6,241 nt of DNA from Phycisphaerales bacterium (GTDB lineage Bacteria; Planctomycetota; Phycisphaerae; Sedimentisphaerales; Anaerohalosphaeraceae): NCBI GenBank assembly GCA_011053245.1, contig DRGS01000084.1, forward strand, positions 1 to 6,241, read 5' to 3'. Below, one piece after another: positions 1-5,501 of the stretch. Each line of letters starts with the position of its first letter. The stretch's first letter is position 1. Below the pieces are notes generated by a model. It ran no database searches. It was not told the origin of the DNA and saw only the letters and a list, made by a program, of their open reading frames with translations. A program made the translations under genes and the position numbers.

Positions 1-1979
1 GACCAGGACCGGGAACTGTTTTCTCTGTCCCAATCGATACCTTTGACCGCCATGAACTTTTCTATCGGCTCACCCGTCACGGCATCGGTAACCGTCCCGC
101 TAACCTTAAGGGAATCGTACATGACAATTTCGTATTCCTCACCGCCGGCAACAGCGTCCATATTACGAACACTCATATAGCCATGTTTCGATATGCCGAG
201 CTTAACTTCATCCCATGGCGCATCGTTCAGTACGAACTTACCGTCAGCATCGGTTGATGTTTTAATTTCGGCGGTACTGATCCCCCTCCATTTGTCGATA
301 CTTACCCGTGCGCCTTCGATGGGCCTACCGTCAGGCTCTATAACCCTTCCAGCAATAGTAGCAGGGGCGATCAGCACGACCCCTACGGGTTCCATCCCTC
401 TTGCCACGTTTATTTCCATGGATTCAGGTGCAAACCCGTCCGCCTGGACCGTAAGGAATTTTATCCCTTCTGAAAGATTCTCAAAAACAAAAAGTCCCTT
501 TTCATCAGTGGTTTTATTCGGCATATTTGAATACCGGCTTTCGCCTATCATGACCGCCGCGCTCGCGACAGACTCTCCGGCTTTGTCAACTACATAGCCG
601 CCGACAGCTATGCCCCGCTTCATGACCATCACCGCCGTTTGGGCCTTTAACTGCTCTGTCGTATAATTTCTTCTTCTGCCCCATACTTTGTCGTCGACGT
701 AATCGCTGTGAGCAAGATTGATATACAGCCTGTAATCGTCGATCTCCTTCGGTATTATGTCGGTCGTCCATTTCCCCTTACGGTCCGTAGTTGCCGAGAC
801 ATCACTAATGTAGGGCCACGGTTTCTCTCTCGATTCTTCAGTATTTACACGAAGCTTTACCTCGACGCCTTTGATCGGCCTGTCCCTTTCGTTAACGACG
901 CTGCCTCCGATCACAATTCCCTCTTCAAGCGCAAATGTGAATTTCTCAGGTATCTCAGCTCCCTGGTCAACACGCCAGGCAAACATCATTGGCACAAAAC
1001 CTGCCCTGCTCGCCGCAAGACTTAAATATTCGGGATTTGCTTTCTTGAACTTTATCCAGCATCTGCCATTAGCATCAGTGATAGCTTTACTGCTTTTCTT
1101 TCGTCCGAAACGAACATTGGCGCCTTTGATCGGTTTGCCATTCGAATTTACCACAAATACGGTCAGGCCCGAGCCTTCGTCTTCGCCGACACCGGCGGCG
1201 GCAATTGCCTCTGGCGTATCACCTGTTCCCGAAGCGACATCGCCGGAGTCAGCATCTCTGGCCAGCATTTCTTCTTTGATCTTTTCGAGCGAGGCTATGA
1301 TCGCTTCGGATATGCCCCCTTCTTCGATGGACCCTGCCATCAACTCCTCAAGCAACACCACCGCCTCTTCATCACCCGTCATGGCGAGATAGTTTATTGC
1401 AGCGATCCTTTCGGCAACACTTGCACTTGACGACCGGGCCAAAGCTGCAAGGGCCCTGACATCGCCCGCCTCAAACATCGCCTTGGCCATCTCGATCCCA
1501 GCGGCAAACTTAGCAACAGGCGCCGGCACTACTACCGGCTCGGTCACTGCGATGTCTGTGTGAACCTTTCCAGGCTCGACCTGCTTTTGGAAATCCTCTA
1601 ACCCCTTCGTAGCGACTATCTTCAGCCCTCTGCTGCCCGCATCGTCCCTTTGGCCTGACAACATTAACCCGATACCGGCGACGATCACCACCGCCGCGGC
1701 AACTGCGACCTTTAGCCATACGCCTGACCGGCTCGCGGCCTTGATCTGGCGGTTTTGCATTGCTTCTGCGACCCTCTCCTCCAGTCCGGAAACCGTCGAA
1801 TTAAATGACCCTGCATACTCGATCAGCATCTGATGGTCGGCTTTGAGCTGCTTGAGATATTCCCGGCAGTCCTGACACTTGGCAAGGTGATTGTCAACGT
1901 ATATCTTCTGCTCACTCGACAGATCTCCGTCTATCATCCACGCAAGATGTTCGCGAATTTTTCCGCAATTTTTATCCAT
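1..1979 (-). CDS. Transmembrane anti-sigma factor (zf-HC2) with tandem carboxypeptidase-regulatory-like domains, 3' end missing
   Basis: The reading frame opens at an ATG (1979) and stays open to the window edge, so about 659 residues are visible and the C-terminus is missing. Residues 1–45 are a typical anti-sigma zinc finger, with Cys5 and an H-x3-C-x2-C motif at His31, Cys35 and Cys38. One hydrophobic segment (about 88–108) should cross the membrane. Residues 156–235 are helical and HEAT-like (around 'ERIAAINYLAMTGDEEAVVL'). An Asp/Glu/Gly linker leads to at least five beta-sandwich units starting near 272, 354, 455, 540 and 624, most with a 'G.V....G.PI.GA.V' signature (for example GRVIEPDGRPIEGARV). 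These resemble the carboxypeptidase regulatory-like family. The protein probably binds the adjacent sigma factor in the cytoplasm while its repeats extend outside. The start is fixed by AGGAGGT six bases upstream. The ligand and the release mechanism are unknown. The sigma/anti-sigma assignment is confident; the sensing role is inferred. Confidence 0.9.
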   Translation of the reverse strand, partial: MDKNCGKIREHLAWMIDGDLSSEQKIYVDNHLAKCQDCREYLKQLKADHQMLIEYAGSFNSTVSGLEERVAEAMQNRQIKAASRSGVWLKVAVAAAVVIVAGIGLMLSGQRDDAGSRGLKIVATKGLEDFQKQVEPGKVHTDIAVTEPVVVPAPVAKFAAGIEMAKAMFEAGDVRALAALARSSSASVAERIAAINYLAMTGDEEAVVLLEELMAGSIEEGGISEAIIASLEKIKEEMLARDADSGDVASGTGDTPEAIAAAGVGEDEGSGLTVFVVNSNGKPIKGANVRFGRKKSSKAITDANGRCWIKFKKANPEYLSLAASRAGFVPMMFAWRVDQGAEIPEKFTFALEEGIVIGGSVVNERDRPIKGVEVKLRVNTEESREKPWPYISDVSATTDRKGKWTTDIIPKEIDDYRLYINLAHSDYVDDKVWGRRRNYTTEQLKAQTAVMVMKRGIAVGGYVVDKAGESVASAAVMIGESRYSNMPNKTTDEKGLFVFENLSEGIKFLTVQADGFAPESMEINVARGMEPVGVVLIAPATIAGRVIEPDGRPIEGARVSIDKWRGISTAEIKTSTDADGKFVLNDAPWDEVKLGISKHGYMSVRNMDAVAGGEEYEIVMYDSLKVSGTVTDAVTGEPIEKFMAVKGIDWDRENSSRSW

Positions 1980-2511
1980 TGCGTACCTCCTGTTCGTCAA
2001 GAAGCTGACGTAACTGTTTTCTCGCCCGGCTCAGACGTGTCGCCACCGCCGCCGAACTAATATTCAATGACCTGCCGACACTCCGGGCATCCTGACCGTC
2101 AAAGTAATACATCAAAAGTGCGGCGCGGTAATTTTCCGGCAAACGCGATATCGCTTTCTCCAATTCGGGATAATCATTCTTAGGTTTTGTTTCGTCGCTT
2201 ACCGGCTTCAGTCGCTCGCTGGTAAGGGCATCGCGCCTGACTTTCTGCTTGCGAAAATGATCTATGCAAAGGTTACGCGCGATCCGGCATATCCACGCAC
2301 CGAACTGCTCGGTATCCCGAAGCTGGTTCAACTGAATAAACCCTTTGACAAAAGCGTCCTGGGCGATATCCTCGGCGTCGTGAACCCTGCCGGTAAACCC
2401 TAAGCAAACAGCAAAAACCTGTTGAGCGTACCTCTTCGTAAGCACAGCGTAAGCGTCCCTTTCCCCGCCGCGGCATGCAGCGATGAGTTTTTCTTCCGTT
2501 TGAACTTTCAC
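1972..2511 (-). CDS. RNA polymerase ECF-type sigma factor (sigma-70 family)
   Basis: This gene encodes an extracytoplasmic-function sigma factor that directs RNA polymerase to a dedicated promoter set. From the chosen GTG start it has 179 residues, the usual length for the family. Region 2 spans about 8–90 and contains the helix 'DAEDIAQDAFVKGF' (45–58) and 'ICRIARNLCIDHFRKQK', which contact core polymerase and the -10 element. A variable linker (92–115) leads to region 4 (about 117–172), beginning 'LPENYRAALLMYYFDG' with a helix-turn-helix 'ARSVGRSLNISSAAVATRLS' that reads the -35 element. The frame is open up to a TTG at 2679, with ATGs at 2595 and 2580, but those add 23–56 residues with no family resemblance. 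The GTG at 2511 has AAGGAAAG five bases upstream and puts 'TEEKLIAACRGGERDAY' at the normal N-terminus. The stop overlaps the anti-sigma start (ATGGATAA), which suggests translational coupling. Target promoters cannot be told from this window. Confidence 0.93.
   Translation of the reverse strand: MKVQTEEKLIAACRGGERDAYAVLTKRYAQQVFAVCLGFTGRVHDAEDIAQDAFVKGFIQLNQLRDTEQFGAWICRIARNLCIDHFRKQKVRRDALTSERLKPVSDETKPKNDYPELEKAISRLPENYRAALLMYYFDGQDARSVGRSLNISSAAVATRLSRARKQLRQLLDEQEVRNG
1985..1991 (-). promoter_or_regulatory. Strong Shine-Dalgarno for the anti-sigma gene
   Basis: On the minus strand AGGAGGT ends six bases before the ATG at 1979. It lies inside the last codons of the sigma gene. It fixes the anti-sigma start and, with the 8-nt stop/start overlap, suggests that the two proteins are made in linked amounts. 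Confidence 0.85.
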
Positions 2512-2513
2512 GA

Positions 2514-2521
2514 CTTTCCTT
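2514..2521 (-). promoter_or_regulatory. Shine-Dalgarno supporting the GTG start of the sigma gene
   Basis: AAGGAAAG on the minus strand leaves about five bases between AGGA and the GTG at 2511. No comparable purine-rich site precedes the in-frame TTG (2679) or the ATG (2595), so this site decides the start. Confidence 0.65.
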
Positions 2522-2634
2522 GCATATCCGCTAATCCACGATTTCAAGGCCGCAGTTCTACAACCATGACGACCGAACATACCCGATTCTGACATAAATC
2601 GCACAATTTTGAAAGTTTTTTGAAGAAAAACCTG

Positions 2635-2640
2635 ATTATA
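2635..2640 (-). promoter_or_regulatory. Candidate -10 hexamer for the sigma/anti-sigma operon
   Basis: The minus strand reads a perfect TATAAT here, about 120 bases upstream of the sigma GTG and inside the divergent intergenic region. At 16–18 bases upstream there is only a poor -35 match (CTTCGT or TTCGTT). I also see no GGAAC-type ECF -35 box. This is therefore a candidate only. The AT-rich block around it (2630–2650) could equally serve the divergent aminotransferase gene on the plus strand. Confidence 0.25.
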
Positions 2641-2726
2641 TATGTGTAAACGGGGCAACGAAGGACCCGGGATGTGCAAAAAGTCGCTGCTTGCATATTC
2701 AGGCGATTTCGGTGAAAATGCCGCTT

Positions 2727-3575
2727 ATGCAAATTGCTATGATAGATGACAGGATCGTGGATATCAGGGAACTGGATTCGGCGTATATGGATCGCGGAAC
2801 ATTTTTTGGAGATGGGGTCTACGAAGTTCTGCGGAGCTATGACGGGCGTATTTTCGCAATCGATGACCATCTGGAAAGATTCGCCAGAAGCCTTAACGAG
2901 ATCAAGATTGAGGGCGTGGACATTGACCAGGTGCGCCTACGGGTTTTAGACGCATTTGAGCGTGCAAGTATCGCAAACGCAAAGATCTACTTCCATATTA
3001 CCAGGGGCTCGGAACTGCGGAGCCATGTCGGCAGCAAGGGCCTCAAGCCGAATTTCTTCCTCACAGTGACCGAATTGGCCGATGACAGCGAAAAAAAGAC
3101 CGCTGGGATCAAGGTCGCTACGCACCCGGATTGGCGATGGAAGCGGTGCGATATAAAGTCGTTAAACCTTATGGCTAACGTACTTGCAAAGATCGAAGCC
3201 GAAAAAACCGGATGCGCCGAGGCGATACTGGTCGATGAAAGCGGCTATATCACCGAAGGGGCAGGATCGGCATTCTTCATGATCGATACCACGGCTAAAA
3301 CGCTCATCACACGCCCCCTCGGGCCGGAAATACTGCCGTCTATAACGAGGAAGGTGATACTGCAAGTAGCGGTCAAAGCGTCCCTGACGGTCACAGAGAA
3401 GCCTATAACGCCCGCCCAAGCCGAAACCGCCGATGAACTCTTCATAGCCGTTACAACACAGGACATTGTCCCCGTAACAGAGTTTGACGGCGTCACGATA
3501 GGCTCAGGCAAAGCCGGCAAATACACTAACATCCTCATAGCCCAGTTCGCAAAAATGGTCTCCGCAGGCATATAA
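2727..3575 (+). CDS. dat: D-amino-acid (D-alanine) aminotransferase, PLP fold-type IV
   Basis: The product is a class IV aminotransferase that moves the amino group between D-alanine and 2-oxo acids, giving D-glutamate and other D-amino acids for peptidoglycan. From ATG 2727 it has 282 residues, normal for the family. Near the N-terminus 'DRGTFFGDGVYEV' carries Tyr32. 'TRGSELRSHVG' holds Arg98 and His100, the substrate-carboxylate pair typical of D-amino-acid enzymes. The Schiff-base lysine is Lys144 in 'CDIKSLNLMANVLAK'. 'YITEGAGSAFF' has the cofactor-contacting Glu177, 'SITR' binds phosphate, and 'AVTTQDIVPV' matches the Ser/Thr loop near the C-terminus. This spacing is within one or two residues of the Bacillus enzyme as I recall it, which supports ATG 2727, preceded by GGTGA at 2711–2715 with an 11-base gap. 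ATG 2718 and TTG 2691 are alternatives. Branched-chain aminotransferase or aminodeoxychorismate lyase is unlikely given the R-x-H pair and K-S-L-N motif. The gene appears monocistronic. Confidence 0.93.
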   Translation: MQIAMIDDRIVDIRELDSAYMDRGTFFGDGVYEVLRSYDGRIFAIDDHLERFARSLNEIKIEGVDIDQVRLRVLDAFERASIANAKIYFHITRGSELRSHVGSKGLKPNFFLTVTELADDSEKKTAGIKVATHPDWRWKRCDIKSLNLMANVLAKIEAEKTGCAEAILVDESGYITEGAGSAFFMIDTTAKTLITRPLGPEILPSITRKVILQVAVKASLTVTEKPITPAQAETADELFIAVTTQDIVPVTEFDGVTIGSGKAGKYTNILIAQFAKMVSAGI

Positions 3576-3692
3576 TGCGGTTTTCAGCCGTACAAACTGC
3601 TTTTTAAGAAAGTACCCCCCATTTCCAGCCGATATTTATAAATGCAGCGGTTGCGCAGAGTGTGCGCGTCCGATATTATATAGGAAAAACAG
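3576..3692 (+). other. Intergenic region between dat and the pseudopilin gene
   Basis: These 117 bases contain a small imperfect hairpin soon after the dat stop (TGCGG, 7-base loop, CCGTA, then a T5 run at 3600–3605) that could be a weak terminator. A 5-bp hairpin GCGCA/TGCGC lies at 3653–3667. AGGA at 3682–3685 is the pseudopilin ribosome binding site, seven bases before ATG 3693. No convincing promoter was found. Confidence 0.45.
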
Positions 3693-4178
3693 ATGAAAAA
3701 GGCATTTACGTTAATAGAAATACTGATAGTAGTCTCGATCCTCGGCATCTTATCAGCCATAGTATTCCCAGAGTTCCAAGCCCACGCCCAGCAATCAAGA
3801 GAAGCCGCAGCAAAAGACAACCTGAGAATCCTAAGAAACGCTATCGCGGTTTACGCCGCCCAACACAACGACGTACCACCAGGATACCAGGATAGCGTCT
3901 TAATAAGTGGTGCAGACGGCATATTTATTATGACGGGGCAACTCAAGTATACTACTGACATAAACGGAAATTATTCTGGCGACAGCTACGGTCCCTATCT
4001 CAGCGAACTGCCCGAAAATCCCATGAACCAAAACAAGTCTATTCTGATCCTTGCCGAGGGAGACAACTTTCCAACAGCAACCGGTTTATACGGCTGGATA
4101 TACGATTCGGCAACTAAAGATATCCGTATGGACTACCCCGGGACCGACAGCGAAGGAATAGACTACTACAGCTATTAG
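3693..4178 (+). CDS. Type II secretion / type IV pilin-like pseudopilin
   Basis: This is a 161-residue protein with a class III (prepilin-type) signal. A short basic leader MKKA is followed by 'FTLIEILIVV', with Phe at +1 and the conserved Glu at +5. A hydrophobic helix runs to about residue 24 and continues as an amphipathic alpha-helix ('QQSREAAAKDNLRILRNAI'), as in PulG-like pseudopilins. The C-terminal part has 'YGPYLSELPENPMN' and an aromatic, acidic tail ending DYYSY, consistent with the small beta domain of the G-type fold. There are no cysteines. Prepilin peptidase should cleave after Ala4; the usual residue there is Gly, but AFTLIE leaders are common in planctomycetes as I recall. 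No secretion ATPase, peptidase or other pilin gene is adjacent, so it is an orphan that may feed a system encoded elsewhere. AGGA sits seven bases upstream of the ATG. Whether it serves secretion, a pilus or another surface fibre is unknown. Confidence 0.88.
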   Translation: MKKAFTLIEILIVVSILGILSAIVFPEFQAHAQQSREAAAKDNLRILRNAIAVYAAQHNDVPPGYQDSVLISGADGIFIMTGQLKYTTDINGNYSGDSYGPYLSELPENPMNQNKSILILAEGDNFPTATGLYGWIYDSATKDIRMDYPGTDSEGIDYYSY

Positions 4179-4217
4179 CAACTCTCAGATACCCTTCAGC
4201 ATCACACCGTCTGCAAC

Positions 4218-4775
4218 CTATTTGTCCTTTAAGAATATTATCCTCACAACCGAATCCCTGTCTGGACCGGATGTAAGCTTTGTCGGTTCTGGAGTGTAAG
4301 CGGTGTAATCATAGAACGTATCCCAATCGGCCGTCCAACTCCTGCCGTCTTCTGAGATGGTTCCGATAAAGGTATCCGCTGCTTTTCCCTCAATTATCTG
4401 TCCGCTTTTCTCCATGCGCATATGATCGATCACTATGTCTACCATTAACTCGCGGGTATCCGGCACATACCGAACGAGCCATTGGCCCGGTTCATAAACA
4501 CCCTCGCCGCCCTCTCTAAGAGGAATAGTCTTGATCTGGCCGGGAATGATACGCTGTCTGCCCATATTAATGACAGCACTTGAGATCGTGCCATCCTCTT
4601 CAAAGACGATTTCCCAAGGTAGTTTATAAGCCTTCCAGGTACCTACCAGAAATGCGGGAAACTCGCCGTCGCCATCGATGAACACTTCGACCGGTTTCAA
4701 ATTAGCGGCAGGACCCTGACAACCTGTAAGCCCTGAAAGAGCTACAATAACCAGTAACAAAGAAATACACCTCAT
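4218..4775 (-). CDS. Putative lipoprotein of unknown function
   Basis: I do not recognise a named family for this 185-residue protein. The N-terminus is a type II signal peptide: 'MRCISLLLVIVALSG' followed by the lipobox LTGC, giving a lipidated Cys19 after signal peptidase II cleavage. Gln20 at +2 would favour the outer membrane under the E. coli sorting rule, which may not hold here. The mature part is predicted beta-rich and has a lipocalin-like 'VGTWKAY' near residues 44–50, then 'IVFEEDGTI' and repeated short strands with turns. It has few positively charged clusters and no visible enzyme motif. ATG 4775 is chosen over an in-frame TTG at 4814 because AGGAG lies eight bases upstream and the signal peptide begins there. 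It is convergent with the pseudopilin gene (39 bases apart) and follows a terminator and candidate promoter, so it is probably its own transcription unit. Confidence 0.75.
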   Translation of the reverse strand: MRCISLLLVIVALSGLTGCQGPAANLKPVEVFIDGDGEFPAFLVGTWKAYKLPWEIVFEEDGTISSAVINMGRQRIIPGQIKTIPLREGGEGVYEPGQWLVRYVPDTRELMVDIVIDHMRMEKSGQIIEGKAADTFIGTISEDGRSWTADWDTFYDYTAYTPEPTKLTSGPDRDSVVRIIFLKDK

Positions 4776-4820
4776 CTGATCGACTCCTAACTGAAAAATT
4801 AATGTTTGTCCCAAAGCTGT

Positions 4821-4849
4821 ATTGTAATGAACACACGCCCCACAGTCCA
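4821..4849 (-). promoter_or_regulatory. Candidate sigma70-type promoter for the lipoprotein gene
   Basis: On the minus strand TGGACT (-35, 4844–4849, 4 of 6 matches) and TACAAT (-10, 4821–4826, 5 of 6) are separated by exactly 17 bases. Transcription would start near 4814, giving a leader of about 40 bases containing AGGAG before ATG 4775. Its position just after the terminator of the preceding gene supports it, but there is no experimental evidence. Confidence 0.45.
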
Positions 4850-4850
4850 G

Positions 4851-4884
4851 AAAAAAAGCGAGGCCGGAAAACCAGCCTCGCTTT
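4851..4884 (-). terminator. Strong intrinsic terminator after the PEP-CTERM gene
   Basis: Perfect 10-bp inverted arms AAAGCGAGGC (4855–4864) and GCCTCGCTTT (4875–4884) flank a 10-base interval in which GG/CC can add two more pairs around an AAAA loop. Read on the minus strand the hairpin ends in a run of seven U (A run at 4851–4857). It lies 37 bases past the stop of the PEP-CTERM gene. The plus strand also has a short T-rich tail, but no plus-strand gene ends near it. Confidence 0.88.
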
Positions 4885-4920
4885 ATTCGACTTTTTTAAG
4901 TCTTTCGTTGTTGGTCGCGA

Positions 4921-5412
4921 TTATTTCTTGCGACGCAGGAACAGACCGCCAAGACCCAGCAGAGCCATTGTCATCGGCTCAGGCACAACATTAACGCTTG
5001 CTGTGACACCTGCTATTGGGGCAAGGTTCTGGTCATAAAGCTGTAAAGCTACGGTACCCAGTGAGATACCATCAAGCGTCCATGTAGCCAAAGTACCTGC
5101 TGCGATCGCTGTTGTCGTTGCATTCGCATTCAATTGGACATAATCCGATCCACCAAACGCGCCCGCATACTGTACTGATCCACCGGCTGGCAGTGTGCCA
5201 AGCACACCAGAAGTCTGGTCCCATGTACCGTTTGGAGCTACAGCACCAATAAAGTAAGTCGGAACAACAAGGTCTCCGCCGCCATCATTTAAGATGCTGA
5301 CTGTGACGCTACCGCTTACGTTCATCTCAGCTGCAGAGACACTCAGCGAAAACGCTGCGCTGGCCAACGAGGCCATTCCTACTACCAACATTAAAACAAC
5401 TAATTTCTTCAT
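4921..5412 (-). CDS. Small secreted PEP-CTERM sorting-domain protein
   Basis: This 163-residue secreted protein starts with a Sec signal peptide, MKKLVVLMLVVGMASLASA, probably cleaved near residue 19. The Ala/Gly/Thr/Val-rich mature region (20–141) has no cysteines and begins 'FSLSVSAAEMNVSGSVTVSI', followed by predicted beta strands with acidic and Gly turns. The C-terminus carries the PEP-CTERM sorting signal: VPEP at 143–146, a short hydrophobic stretch 'MTMALLGLGGLFL' and the basic tail RRKK. In the known family this tail is processed by an exosortase and the protein goes to the cell surface or matrix; no exosortase gene is visible here. The central strands vaguely resemble a cohesin-like fold, which is only a guess. 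CTCCTT at 5420–5425 (AAGGAG on minus) is seven bases from ATG 5412, favoured over ATG 5415 and 5442. A terminator follows the gene, and the dockerin-like gene lies 89 bases upstream. Confidence 0.88.
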   Translation of the reverse strand: MKKLVVLMLVVGMASLASAAFSLSVSAAEMNVSGSVTVSILNDGGGDLVVPTYFIGAVAPNGTWDQTSGVLGTLPAGGSVQYAGAFGGSDYVQLNANATTTAIAAGTLATWTLDGISLGTVALQLYDQNLAPIAGVTASVNVVPEPMTMALLGLGGLFLRRKK

Positions 5413-5501
5413 CATCTTTCTCCTTACTATAAACATTAACATTCGAATGTTCCGCCGACTACGCCGCCGACGGTCAGTTTAACTTTAATTAACAATTTAA
5501 T
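5413..5501 (-). other. Leader between the dockerin-like gene and the PEP-CTERM gene
   Basis: This 89-base gap has no intrinsic terminator for the upstream gene, so read-through is possible. It holds an AT-rich block including the palindrome TTAATTAA (5485–5492), two direct copies of CCGCCGAC (5452–5459 and 5464–5471), the 14-bp palindrome at 5438–5451 and the ribosome binding site. TATAGT at 5426–5431 overlaps the ribosome binding site and is too close to the start to act as a -10 box. Confidence 0.5.
5438..5451. promoter_or_regulatory. 14-bp perfect palindrome upstream of the PEP-CTERM gene
   Basis: The sequence AACATTCGAATGTT is its own reverse complement. It lies 12 bases before the AAGGAG ribosome binding site of the PEP-CTERM gene. 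The symmetry and size fit an operator for a dimeric regulator; alternatively it could form a small hairpin in the mRNA leader. No second copy was seen in the window. Confidence 0.4.

Larger units (their letters stand above)
2512..2726. other. Divergent intergenic region between the sigma operon and dat
   Basis: This region of about 215 bases separates the minus-strand sigma gene from the plus-strand aminotransferase gene. It must hold the promoters of both. An AT-rich block (2601–2650) contains TATAAT on the minus strand and, on the plus strand, TTGAAG (2620–2625) followed 15 bases later by TATGTG, a weak promoter match. No structured RNA, riboswitch or clear operator was recognised. Reading frames through it (TTG 2679 on minus, TTG 2691 on plus) are judged to be untranslated leader. 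Confidence 0.5.

Noticed and set aside
193..597. Plus-strand open frame of 134 codons
   Set aside because: It lies wholly inside the anti-sigma gene on the other strand, has Ser/Pro/Thr-rich shadow composition and lacks a ribosome binding site.
871..1392. Plus-strand open frame of 173 codons
   Set aside because: It is antisense to the anti-sigma linker and first repeats, whose frame gives recognisable domains. The low-complexity Ser/Ala/Pro composition is a shadow.
3245..3571. Minus-strand open frame of 108 codons (and another at 3162–3419)
   Set aside because: Both are antisense to the aminotransferase, which is certain from its catalytic motifs.
3577..3605. Terminator hairpin after dat
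   Set aside because: The stem is only five pairs including a G–T wobble, and the T run begins several bases downstream, so it is too weak to list as a terminator.
3651..3679. Promoter TTGCGC-N17-TATTAT before the pseudopilin gene
   Set aside because: Transcription would start near 3686, after the AGGA ribosome binding site at 3682–3685, so the mRNA would lack it. The -35 match is only 3 of 6.
4776..4814. TTG start at 4814 for the lipoprotein
   Set aside because: It would put 13 residues before the signal peptide and ignore AGGAG placed eight bases before ATG 4775.
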